From an uncultured Bdellovibrionales bacterium (lineage in GTDB: Bacteria > Bdellovibrionota > Bdellovibrionia > Bdellovibrionales > JAMPXM01): 18,111 nucleotides of DNA. The position numbers and the translations under genes are program-made. The stretch spans positions 1 to 18,111 of the forward strand of contig CALBDW010000069.1 in the NCBI GenBank assembly GCA_937927435.1. The letters run 5' to 3'. Shown here in pieces: positions 1-7,100 of the stretch. Every line of letters begins with the position of its first letter. The first letter of the stretch is position 1. The notes beneath the pieces were generated by a model. It was given only the letters and a program-made list of their open reading frames with translations. It did no database searches and was not told the origin of the DNA.

Positions 1-945
1 TCCGATATTCGTTTCGAGGCGAACCCTGACTACTTTGAAGGAAAGCCGCAAATCGACCGCCTGGTTTTCGCGATCACCAAAGAACCGACCGTGCGCGTGC
101 AGAAGCTCAGACGGGGGGAATGTCATTTGATCGCGGAACCTCCGCCCGCCGATATCAAAGCTTTGAAGGCCGACAGCCGGCTCAAGGTGCTTGAGCAAGA
201 CGGCTTGAATGTGGGCTATCTCGCCCTCAATGTCGAAAAGCCGCCGTTTAATAAGGTCGAAGTCCGTCGCGCGATCCACATGGCATTGAACCGCGCGGCT
301 TATCTCGAAGCCATTTATTTGGGCAACGCCAGCGTGGCGAAAAATCCGATTCCTCCGACGATGTGGTCGTACAATGACAAAATCGAGGACTATCCCTACG
401 ACCCGGAGAAGGCCAAAGAGCTTTTAGCCAAGGCGGGGTATCCGAACGGCTTTACGGCGAACCTCTGGTGGATTCCCGTGAGCCGTCCGTACAATCCCAA
501 TGGTAAGAAAATGGCCGAGATGATGCAGGCCGATCTCGCGAAGGTCGGCATTAAAGTGAACCTCGTTTCCTACGAGTGGACGACTTATTTGGACAAAGCT
601 CGTCAGGGCGAACACGACATGATCCAGATGGGGTGGACGGGTGATAACGGCGATCCCGATAATTTCTTAAACGTGCTCCTCAGCTGCGGGGCTGCGAAGT
701 CGGGTAGTAATTACGCGCGTTGGTGTGATAAAAAATTTGAGCGGCTCATCTCCGAGGCCAGGACGATCTCCGACCAGCAGAAGCGCGCCCGCCTTTATGA
801 GGAAGCGCAGCAGATTTTTAAGGAGAGTGTTCCTTGGGTCACGCTGGCGCACGCGCGCATGTTCCGGGCGATGAGCAAGAATGTTGAGGGCTTCAGAATG
901 AGCCCGTTTGGAACCGATTCCTTTTACGGTGTCAGCCTGAAGTGA
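1..945 (+). CDS. dppA: Peptide ABC transporter substrate-binding protein, 3' part (DppA/OppA family)
   Basis: The reading frame is open from the first base, so the gene begins upstream and 314 C-terminal residues are visible. They match the SBP_bac_5 family of periplasmic peptide-binding proteins. The visible part opens with EANPDYFEGKPQIDRLVF, a hallmark of this family, followed by VRRAIHMALNR, the DPEKAKELLAKAGYPNG segment, a GWTGDNGDPDNFL stretch and an EEAQQIFKESVPWV C-terminal helix. The family delivers di- or oligopeptides from the periplasm to an inner-membrane permease. The signal peptide lies outside the window. The stop codon overlaps the dppB start in a GTGA tetranucleotide (942-945), so the gene is the promoter-proximal part of the transporter operon. 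The ligand (dipeptide, oligopeptide or nickel complex) cannot be decided from this fragment; peptide is the default. Confidence 0.93.
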   Translation, partial: SDIRFEANPDYFEGKPQIDRLVFAITKEPTVRVQKLRRGECHLIAEPPPADIKALKADSRLKVLEQDGLNVGYLALNVEKPPFNKVEVRRAIHMALNRAAYLEAIYLGNASVAKNPIPPTMWSYNDKIEDYPYDPEKAKELLAKAGYPNGFTANLWWIPVSRPYNPNGKKMAEMMQADLAKVGIKVNLVSYEWTTYLDKARQGEHDMIQMGWTGDNGDPDNFLNVLLSCGAAKSGSNYARWCDKKFERLISEARTISDQQKRARLYEEAQQIFKESVPWVTLAHARMFRAMSKNVEGFRMSPFGTDSFYGVSLK

Positions 946-1955
946 TTGCTTTTCTGTTGAGACGATTAGGGGTGGCGATTCCGACATTGATCGGTGCCAC
1001 CGTTATTGCTTTCGGCCTCATTCGCTTGGTGCCGGGCGATCCGGTTTTGCACATGATCGGCGAGCGCGGGGCTTCTCCGGAAGTTTATGCCGAGATGCGG
1101 GCGCGCTACGGTCTCGACCGGCCGCTTACGACGCAATATTTTCTTTTCTTGAAAAACGCGCTGAACGGCGACTTCGGCGAGTCCATCGTCTCGGGGCAAC
1201 CGGTTTGGCATGAGTTCATGGACCGTTTCCCGGCGACGCTCGAACTCGGCCTTATCGCGCTTTCTCTTGCGGTCCTCATTGGAATTCCTCTCGGTGTGGT
1301 CGCCGCCGTCAGACGCAACTCGCTCTTCGACTACGCCTTGATGTCAGTTTCGCTGGTCGGCTACTCAATGCCGATTTTCTGGTGGGGCCTCATCTTGATT
1401 TTATTTTTCTCGGTCAAACTCGGGCTCACGCCCGTTTCGGGACGAATCGACTTCGCCTACGATGTGCCGCCGTGGAGCGGTTTTCTTCTTATCGATGTTT
1501 GGAAGGCGGGCGAAGGATGGCCGGCGTTTAAGAGTGCCCTCGTTCATCTGGTCTTGCCCGCCATCGCACTTGGGACCATCCCGCTTGCGACCGTGGCGCG
1601 CATGACGCGTTCGAGCATGTTGGAAGTGCTCGGCGAAGACTATATGCGCACGGCGCGCGCCAAAGGCTTGAGCCGTATGCGTGTCATCTTCGTGCATGGT
1701 CTCAGGAACGCCTTGGTGCCCGTTATCACCGTCGTTGGTCTTATGGCGGGATCGATTGTGACGGGCGCCGTGCTCACGGAAACTATTTTCTCTTGGCCCG
1801 GGATCGGGAGATGGCTTGTTGAAAGTGTTCTCGCGCGCGATTACCCCGTCGTGCAAAGCGGGATTCTCTTGATTTCGCTCGCGGTGATCGTGGTGAACCT
1901 TCTGGTGGATGTCGCCTATGCGTGGGCCAATCCGCGCTTGCGAGGTCGTTTATGA
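942..1955 (+). CDS. dppB: Peptide ABC transporter permease DppB
   Basis: This 337-residue inner-membrane permease is a normal length for DppB/OppB. It starts at GTG 942 inside the dppA stop, and the product begins with the usual short basic stretch and first membrane helix (about residues 9-29). Family marks are PGDP at 31-34, DFGESIVSGQPV at 77-88, and the cytoplasmic EAA coupling loop at about 234-260 (YMRTARAKGL, then HGLRNALVP), which contacts the ATPases. Further hydrophobic segments lie near 98-122, 132-157, 199-217, 258-279 and 302-326, giving the six-helix topology known for the family. It should pair with DppC to form the channel for peptides handed over by DppA. It is translationally coupled on both sides (GTGA with dppA, ATGA with dppC). 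Confidence 0.95.
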   Translation: MIAFLLRRLGVAIPTLIGATVIAFGLIRLVPGDPVLHMIGERGASPEVYAEMRARYGLDRPLTTQYFLFLKNALNGDFGESIVSGQPVWHEFMDRFPATLELGLIALSLAVLIGIPLGVVAAVRRNSLFDYALMSVSLVGYSMPIFWWGLILILFFSVKLGLTPVSGRIDFAYDVPPWSGFLLIDVWKAGEGWPAFKSALVHLVLPAIALGTIPLATVARMTRSSMLEVLGEDYMRTARAKGLSRMRVIFVHGLRNALVPVITVVGLMAGSIVTGAVLTETIFSWPGIGRWLVESVLARDYPVVQSGILLISLAVIVVNLLVDVAYAWANPRLRGRL

Positions 1956-2848
1956 GTTCTGGTGGCGCCGTTGAGAGTCCGATGACCGCTCCTTCGTCTT
2001 TCGGGGAATTTTGGTTCGTGTTCAGCCGCAACCGCGGAGCCGTCGTCGGTCTTGCGATCGTGGCCCTTTTCGCATTTCTCGCAATCGCGGCACCGTGGAT
2101 TGCGCCCTATGATCCCGCGCTGATTTCCGACGGCGCTTTGTTGAAGCCACCCTTTTGGAGCGAAGGCGGTGAGCCTGGCTTTTGGCTCGGTACCGACGAT
2201 GTCGGGCGCGATCTTTTAAGTCGCTTGATTTACGGTGCGCGGGTGTCGATGGCGGTCGGCTTCTTGGTTGTTGTGGTCTCTCTCGCGGTTGGAACGTTAC
2301 TCGGTTTGGTCGGGGGCTACGCGGGCGGATGGATCGATGCGGTCATCATGCGGCTGATGGATATTTTGATGTCGCTTCCCTCGATCTTGCTCGCCATTGT
2401 GGTCGTGACGGTGCTCGGGCAGAGCCTCGTGAACGCGATCTTGGCTGTAAGTATAACCGTGATTCCCGGGTTCGTGCGGCTCGTGCGCGCGCAAGTGTTG
2501 GTTGAAAAAAGCAAACCGTACGTGATCGCTTCGCGAACGTTCGGAGCCGGTCCTATGCGGCAGATTTTTATCAATATTCTTCCCAATTGTATGGCGCCGG
2601 TGATTGTTCAGGGAACTCTTGGTTTCAGCGATGGGATTTTAAATGTCGCAGCTCTCGGATTCCTCGGTTTGGGAGCCCAACCGCCGACGGCCGAATGGGG
2701 CACGATGCTTTCGGACGCGCGTTCGTTCATCGAATCGGCGCCATGGCTGGTAACTCTTCCTGGGCTTTGCATTTTGATTCTCGTTTTAGGTTTCAACCTT
2801 TTAGGTGACGGGCTGCGCGACGCGCTCGATCCGCGCTTGCAGAAGTAA
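1952..2848 (+). CDS. dppC: Peptide ABC transporter permease DppC
   Basis: This is the second permease of the transporter, 298 residues from ATG 1952, which overlaps the dppB stop as ATGA. In-frame start codons further upstream lie deep inside dppB, and an ATG at 1982 is also possible. Family marks are a first membrane helix at about 29-50 followed by APYDP, the LGTDDVGRDLLSRLIYGAR segment at 79-97, an EAA-type loop at about 190-216 (ASRTFGAGPMRQIF, then ILPN), LGFLGLGAQPPTAEWG at 235-250 and the C-terminal NLLGDGLRDALDPR. Together with DppB it forms the transmembrane pore driven by DppD and DppF. The EAA loop reads SRTFGAG where AxAxGA is more usual, a mild departure. The TAA stop at 2846-2848 sits at the dppD ribosome-binding site. 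Confidence 0.95.
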   Translation: MSSGGAVESPMTAPSSFGEFWFVFSRNRGAVVGLAIVALFAFLAIAAPWIAPYDPALISDGALLKPPFWSEGGEPGFWLGTDDVGRDLLSRLIYGARVSMAVGFLVVVVSLAVGTLLGLVGGYAGGWIDAVIMRLMDILMSLPSILLAIVVVTVLGQSLVNAILAVSITVIPGFVRLVRAQVLVEKSKPYVIASRTFGAGPMRQIFINILPNCMAPVIVQGTLGFSDGILNVAALGFLGLGAQPPTAEWGTMLSDARSFIESAPWLVTLPGLCILILVLGFNLLGDGLRDALDPRLQK

Positions 2849-2853
2849 GGAGG
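2847..2853 (+). promoter_or_regulatory. Strong ribosome-binding site for dppD
   Basis: AAGGAGG overlaps the dppC stop codon and stands 5 bases before GTG 2859. It fixes that GTG as the dppD start, against an upstream in-frame start within dppC. The product then begins VLTVENLSVSF, as expected for this ATPase family. Confidence 0.8.
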
Positions 2854-2858
2854 CGCGA

Positions 2859-3821
2859 GTGCTGACAGTCGAGAACTTGAGCGTTTCCTTCGAAACACGG
2901 CGCGGACGAATGAGCGTCGTCGAAGACCTCAGTTTCACGCTTGAGCGTGGACGCACGCTGGGTATTGTCGGCGAATCCGGTTCCGGCAAAAGCGTGACGA
3001 GTCTCGCGATCATGGGCCTTTTACCTCCGAATGCGCGCGTCACTTCGGGGCATGTGTGGCTCGACGGCCAGGACCTCCTGTGCGCAAGCGAGTCGGAACT
3101 TCAAAGGATCCGCGGCGAAAGCCTGGCGATGATCTTCCAAGATCCGATGACGAGTTTGAACCCGAGTTTTACTGTCGGTTTTCAGCTTGAAGAGGCGATG
3201 ACGGCCCACGGTGTGAAAGATGATTTACGCGCCCGTGCTGTTGAATTGTTGAAATGGGTTGGGATTCCTGATCCGGAAATACGTCTTTCTTCTTATCCTC
3301 ACCAGTTATCGGGAGGAATGGCTCAAAGAGTAATGATCGCTATGGCAATCGCGTGTTCACCGGATTTTCTGATCGCCGACGAGCCGACGACCGCTCTCGA
3401 TGTGACCATACAGGCGCAGATCCTGGCGCTTCTTAAGAAAATTCAAAAAGAGCGGGGAATGGGTCTTATTCTCATTACGCACGATATCGGGGTTGTCGCG
3501 CAGATGGCCGACGAGATTTTGGTGATGTATGCCGGGCACGCGCTGGAAAAGGGTCCAAAGGACGAAGTGATTTACCGGCCACGGCATCCCTATACGCGGG
3601 CGCTGCTCGCTTCGTTGCCCGGGCGCCAAGAGAACGCGGCCTTTCGCTCGCGGCTTCCGACGATTGCCGGCGTAGTGCCCGATTTATTGAAGAGGCCCAC
3701 GGGATGCCAACTGCATCCACGTTGTGAGTTCGCCGATGAGGAATGTCGTACAAAGCCGCCGGAAAAGCAGAAGGTCGGTGAGGTGGATGTGAAATGTCAT
3801 CGTCCGCTGGAGCCGCAGTGA
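2859..3821 (+). CDS. dppD: Peptide ABC transporter ATP-binding protein DppD
   Basis: This cytoplasmic ATPase of the transporter has 320 residues from GTG 2859. In order the sequence shows Walker A GESGSGKS at 38-45, the Q-loop in MIFQDPMTSLNP (Q94), the signature LSGGM at 150-154, Walker B with D174 and E175, and the switch histidine H208 in ITHD. The C-terminal oligopeptide/dipeptide extension follows, with HPYTRALLASLPG and a cysteine set C283, C289, C296 and C313. Some DppD/OppD proteins are known to hold an iron-sulfur cluster in this extension, so the four cysteines may do the same here; that is inference. DppD would work as a heterodimer with DppF. The signature ends in M rather than Q, as is common in the D subunit. 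Confidence 0.95.
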   Translation: MLTVENLSVSFETRRGRMSVVEDLSFTLERGRTLGIVGESGSGKSVTSLAIMGLLPPNARVTSGHVWLDGQDLLCASESELQRIRGESLAMIFQDPMTSLNPSFTVGFQLEEAMTAHGVKDDLRARAVELLKWVGIPDPEIRLSSYPHQLSGGMAQRVMIAMAIACSPDFLIADEPTTALDVTIQAQILALLKKIQKERGMGLILITHDIGVVAQMADEILVMYAGHALEKGPKDEVIYRPRHPYTRALLASLPGRQENAAFRSRLPTIAGVVPDLLKRPTGCQLHPRCEFADEECRTKPPEKQKVGEVDVKCHRPLEPQ

Positions 3822-3828
3822 GGAGGAG
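3821..3828 (+). promoter_or_regulatory. Ribosome-binding site for dppF
   Basis: AGGAGGAG begins on the last base of the dppD stop and stands 7 bases before GTG 3836. It selects that start over an in-frame ATG at 3794 within dppD. Confidence 0.75.
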
Positions 3829-3835
3829 CGATCGC

Positions 3836-4822
3836 GTGTCCGAGACGCCGTTTCTTGAAGTCAAAAACTTGAGCAAGACGTACGAAGTGCGCCGTCTTTT
3901 CCGAGGGAAAGCCTTCGTGCGGGCTCTCGACGGCGTGAGCTTCCAGCTGCAAAAGGGAAAAACCCTGGCCATCGTCGGCGAATCCGGTTGCGGAAAAAGT
4001 ACGCTCGCCAAATGCCTCATGCGGATCGAGAAGCCCACGGGCGGAGAAATCCGTTTGGGAGGCCGGCGGCTGGAGGACATTCCGGTCCGCGAATGGTGGC
4101 GGAACGTCCAGATGATTTTTCAAGATCCTTATTCTTCGCTTAATCCCCGTAAGAAAGTGATTGATCTCATCGCGGAGCCATTGGTGATCGCCGGCGGGTT
4201 TTCGAAAAACGAGATTCGGGTACGTGCGAAGGCCATGATGGCGAAAGTGGGTCTCAGACCGGAGTTTGAAGAACGTTATCCGCACATGCTGAGCGGCGGC
4301 CAAAGGCAGAGAGTCGGCATCGCGCGCGCCCTCATCTTGAAGCCCCAGCTACTGATTTGCGACGAACCGGTTTCCGCTCTCGATATCTCCATCCAAGCCC
4401 AGGTGCTGAACCTCTTGATGGATCTGCAAGACGAATTCGGGCTCACCTATTTATTCATCTCGCACGATTTATCGCTCGTCCGTCATATCGCTGACGACGT
4501 GCTCGTGATGTATCTCGGGCAGGTGATGGAGTTGGGTTCGCGGGAGAAAGTCTTGTTCGATCCTCAACACCCATATACAAAGGCACTTTTGGCGAGCCAC
4601 CCAGATTTTGACAAGGCTTTGAACGGCCAACTGACGCTTGAAGGTGAGCTGCCATCACCGCTCAATCCGCCCGTGGGGTGCCCTTTCCAAAGCCGTTGCC
4701 CGCGGGTGATGGCGGTTTGCCGAGAGCGTCGGCCGCCGCTTTTTGAGGTCAAAAGTCGCGAATGCGCGTGTCATTTGTACACGCCTGATCCCTCTGACTC
4801 AGCGCGAGTTTCTCCCGTTTGA
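3836..4822 (+). CDS. dppF: Peptide ABC transporter ATP-binding protein DppF
   Basis: This is the second ATPase of the transporter, 328 residues from GTG 3836. It opens FLEVKNLSKTYEV, typical of the F subunit. It has Walker A GESGCGKS at 48-55, Q96 in MIFQDPYSSLNP, the signature LSGGQ at 152-156, Walker B with D176 and E177, and H210 in ISHDLS. The C-terminal extension contains HPYTKALLASHP and cysteines C282, C288, C295, C310 and C312 around GCPFQSRCP. It pairs with DppD to power peptide import. The TGA stop (4820-4822) overlaps a possible TTG start of aroB (TTGA), and no terminator is visible after it. Read-through into the aro genes is therefore possible. Confidence 0.95.
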   Translation: MSETPFLEVKNLSKTYEVRRLFRGKAFVRALDGVSFQLQKGKTLAIVGESGCGKSTLAKCLMRIEKPTGGEIRLGGRRLEDIPVREWWRNVQMIFQDPYSSLNPRKKVIDLIAEPLVIAGGFSKNEIRVRAKAMMAKVGLRPEFEERYPHMLSGGQRQRVGIARALILKPQLLICDEPVSALDISIQAQVLNLLMDLQDEFGLTYLFISHDLSLVRHIADDVLVMYLGQVMELGSREKVLFDPQHPYTKALLASHPDFDKALNGQLTLEGELPSPLNPPVGCPFQSRCPRVMAVCRERRPPLFEVKSRECACHLYTPDPSDSARVSPV

Positions 4823-4829
4823 TCGGTGC

Positions 4830-4858
4830 TTTACATTTTCCGCACTGGGTCGCAGAAT
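4830..4858 (+). promoter_or_regulatory. Candidate promoter for the aro operon
   Basis: TTTACA (4830-4835, five of six matches to the sigma-70 -35 consensus) is followed after exactly 17 bases by CAGAAT (4853-4858, four of six to the -10 consensus). Transcription would start near 4864-4867, at or just before ATG 4867. The aroB message would then be leaderless or nearly so, which would explain why no ribosome-binding site is seen there. This is pattern reading only. Confidence 0.4.
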
Positions 4859-4866
4859 GCGGGCCT

Positions 4867-5901
4867 ATGTCGGGGGCCAAGCTGATCTTTTTTAAAGACT
4901 TTTCAGAGGCGAAAGGGATCGTTGATCCCGGTCAGTCGCTTGTCATTTTCGATCTGCGCCTTACGCGTGTTTCGCCCGAGTTTCAGGCTTGGCTCAGGCA
5001 ATTCCCTTTCCGTTATGGAGTTCGATCCGGCGAGGCGCTCAAGGATCTCGACGCGTTCCCCGGGCACGCGAAGAAAATTTCCCGGATCGCTTCGTCTCTT
5101 CCTTCGCGGAGAATGTCGGTGATCGCCGCGGGCGGAGGATCGGTCGGTGATTTCGCCGGATTCTTCGCGAGCGTTTACAAACGGGGTGTTCCTCTCGTTC
5201 ATATGCCGAGCACGTGGCTGTCGGCAGTCGACTCGAGCCACGGCGGGAAAACGGCTTTGAACGCTAACGGGGCGAAAAACCAATTCGGAACTTTTTATCC
5301 CGCCGCGCGAGTGGTTCTCGTTCGCTCACTACTCGAAGCACAGCCGCTGGAGCGGGCCCAAGAAGCGCTGGCGGAGCTTGCGAAAATCGCCTTGATCGAC
5401 GGGGGCGCCTGGACGCACGAACTCGAGCGCACGCGTCTGCGGAACGAGCGTCTCATCTGGAAGTTCTTGCCGTACGCGATCGAGAGTAAACTTAAGATCG
5501 TCCGGCGCGACCCGTATGAAGAAACGGGTATCCGTCAGCTTCTCAATCTCGGCCACACGGTCGGACATGTCCTGGAAGCGGCCTACGGGTGGGCGCACGG
5601 ACGGGCCGTCGCACAAGGACTTTTCTTCGCGTTGGAATTCAGTGAGAAACGCAAGATGCTGTCGAACCAGGATGCGGATCGGGCCCGTGCCTTGCTCGAA
5701 GGACCTTGCGGATTAAAGAAAGCAACACCGAACCCGCTCAGTGAGAAGGCGTTCCGTTCCTTGCTCATCCAGGACAAGAAGCGCGATGCGCGCGACGAAA
5801 TCACCTTCATCTTCTTGAGGAAATTCGGCAAAGGCGAGAGGGTGAATGTCGCGATCGACGACATCGTTCACGAAGCCCGTCGACAAGGGTTGGTGCGATG
5901 A
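4867..5901 (+). CDS. aroB: 3-dehydroquinate synthase
   Basis: It converts DAHP to 3-dehydroquinate (shikimate step 2) and is a cytoplasmic NAD- and metal-dependent enzyme. From ATG 4867 the product has 344 residues; family members are usually about 350-360. Visible marks are the NAD-binding GGGSVGDFAGFFASVY from residue 89, RGVPLVHMPSTWLSAVDSS (106-124) with HGGKTALN, and KNQFGTFYPA. The expected metal ligands are E170 in AELAK, H230 in NLGHTVGH and H244 in AHGRAV; H234 is the likely active-site histidine. A QDKKRDARDEITF stretch comes near the end. HGRAV replaces the commoner HGEAV, and PSTWL replaces PTTLL. The alternative start TTG 4819 overlaps the dppF stop and would add 16 residues; I prefer 4867 because of the promoter-like sequence before it. 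The gene is joined to aroA by an ATGA overlap. Confidence 0.92.
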   Translation: MSGAKLIFFKDFSEAKGIVDPGQSLVIFDLRLTRVSPEFQAWLRQFPFRYGVRSGEALKDLDAFPGHAKKISRIASSLPSRRMSVIAAGGGSVGDFAGFFASVYKRGVPLVHMPSTWLSAVDSSHGGKTALNANGAKNQFGTFYPAARVVLVRSLLEAQPLERAQEALAELAKIALIDGGAWTHELERTRLRNERLIWKFLPYAIESKLKIVRRDPYEETGIRQLLNLGHTVGHVLEAAYGWAHGRAVAQGLFFALEFSEKRKMLSNQDADRARALLEGPCGLKKATPNPLSEKAFRSLLIQDKKRDARDEITFIFLRKFGKGERVNVAIDDIVHEARRQGLVR

Positions 5902-7100
5902 AGACGGTTCCGGTGAAACATCCATTTCAATTCCGCGGGACCGTTCCGGCTTCGAAGTCTTTGCTTAACCGTCTTCTAATCATACGCAGTTACGAGCTAG
6001 GCTTGGAAATCCGAGGCGATTCGAATGCCGATGATGTGCAGAAGATGAAAGGAGCCTTGCGCAGCCTTCAAGCCGGCGAGGCCGCCGACTGCGGAGCGGC
6101 CGGAACGACTTTGCGTTTCTTAGCTCTCAAAGCGGCACGCATGCCGGGACGCCATGTTTTGAAGGGAACGCCTCGCTTGTTTGAGCGTCCGCAAGGCGAA
6201 TTGATCCGTGTGCTCGAGCAACTCGGCTGTCGCGTTGAAATGTTTCCGGACCGCATGGTCATTGAAGGGGATGGATGGAAAATTCCCGAAGACGGTCTTG
6301 AAGTCGCACGCGGGGTCTCGAGCCAATTTGCGAGCGCGGTCGTTCTCAACGCCTGGAATCTCGACCGTCCCCTCCGCCTGTCTTTTTCGGGAGAACGAGT
6401 GAGCGAAAGTTATTTCGCCATGACACTCGAGACGGTTCGTCGTGCCGGCATGAATTGGCGTAAAGAAAACGGCGGCGTGGTTTTGCCGGCGGGAGCCCGC
6501 GTTCAAGTTCCTGTTTACGATTGCGAAATCGATGTCAGTTCCGCGTTTGCCGTCGCCGCTTTGGCGGTGGCCAGCGGTGGCCGCGCGGAAATCGAGAATT
6601 GGCCGGGCGAAAACAGCCTGCAGCCCGACGCCGCTTTCCCTGAGATTCTCGCGGCAATGGGTTGTGACGTTTCGGAGCGCGACCGCGTGCTCACGGTTTC
6701 GCGTACGAAAGAGCGCGGTTTGCGTCCCATTCGAAGGGATTTGCGCGAAATGCCGGATCTCTTTCCGGTGTTGGGAGTTTTATGTGCGCTTGCCGGGGGC
6801 AACTCGTCTCTCACGGGGGCTCCTCATTTGGCGCATAAAGAATCGAGCCGGATCAAAAAAACGGCGGAACTTCTGCGGTTGATGGGAGCCGAGGTCATCG
6901 AAAGGACCGACGGCATGGAGATTCAAGGTCTTCGATCGGGGCCACGCGGCGGCTTCGCCTTTGACCCCGATCACGATCACAGGCTCGCGATGGCGGCCGC
7001 TGTCGCTCGAGCCGCCGGCGCCGATGTTGAGATTCAACATCGCGACGTCGTGAACAAGAGTTTTCCCGACTTTTGGTCGATCGCAGAGGGGGACATATGA
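5898..7100 (+). CDS. aroA: 3-phosphoshikimate 1-carboxyvinyltransferase (EPSP synthase)
   Basis: It adds enolpyruvate from PEP to shikimate-3-phosphate (step 6). It has 400 residues, somewhat shorter than the E. coli enzyme (427). Marks in order are PASKSLLNR at 17-25 (catalytic lysine K20), CGAAGTTLRF at 65-74, FERPQGEL in the substrate loop at 95-102, SSQFASA at 141-147, D287 in MPDLFP (the catalytic aspartate position), HKESSR with K314 and E315, DHDHRLAMA at 358-366 and the closing NKSFPDFW. PASKS and GAAGT, in place of PGSKS and GNAGT, are variants I associate with Bacteroidota-like EPSP synthases. The residue corresponding to E. coli Pro101 is F74. It starts inside the aroB stop (ATGA 5898-5901) and ends inside the start of the fusion gene (ATGA 7097-7100). 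Confidence 0.94.
   Translation: MKTVPVKHPFQFRGTVPASKSLLNRLLIIRSYELGLEIRGDSNADDVQKMKGALRSLQAGEAADCGAAGTTLRFLALKAARMPGRHVLKGTPRLFERPQGELIRVLEQLGCRVEMFPDRMVIEGDGWKIPEDGLEVARGVSSQFASAVVLNAWNLDRPLRLSFSGERVSESYFAMTLETVRRAGMNWRKENGGVVLPAGARVQVPVYDCEIDVSSAFAVAALAVASGGRAEIENWPGENSLQPDAAFPEILAAMGCDVSERDRVLTVSRTKERGLRPIRRDLREMPDLFPVLGVLCALAGGNSSLTGAPHLAHKESSRIKKTAELLRLMGAEVIERTDGMEIQGLRSGPRGGFAFDPDHDHRLAMAAAVARAAGADVEIQHRDVVNKSFPDFWSIAEGDI
7023..7041 (+). repeat. Inverted repeat with the same half-site as the one at 10041
   Basis: GATGTTGA and TCAACATC flank a 3-base spacer inside the 3' end of aroA, 56 bases before the fusion gene start. The ATGTTGA/TCAACAT arms recur with a 1-base spacer at 10041-10057. 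It lies in coding sequence and may be chance; the different spacing argues against one shared regulator. Confidence 0.25.

Noticed and set aside
3475..4080. 201-codon minus-strand frame across the dppD/dppF junction
   Set aside because: Both ATPase genes have complete ABC motifs on the + strand, and the antisense translation is low-complexity Arg/Ser/Pro-rich.
7097..7100. Programmed frameshift that would join aroA to the fusion gene into a longer AROM-like chain
   Set aside because: No slippery heptamer is visible at the ATGA overlap, and a good GAGGGGG ribosome-binding site before ATG 7097 indicates separate initiation.
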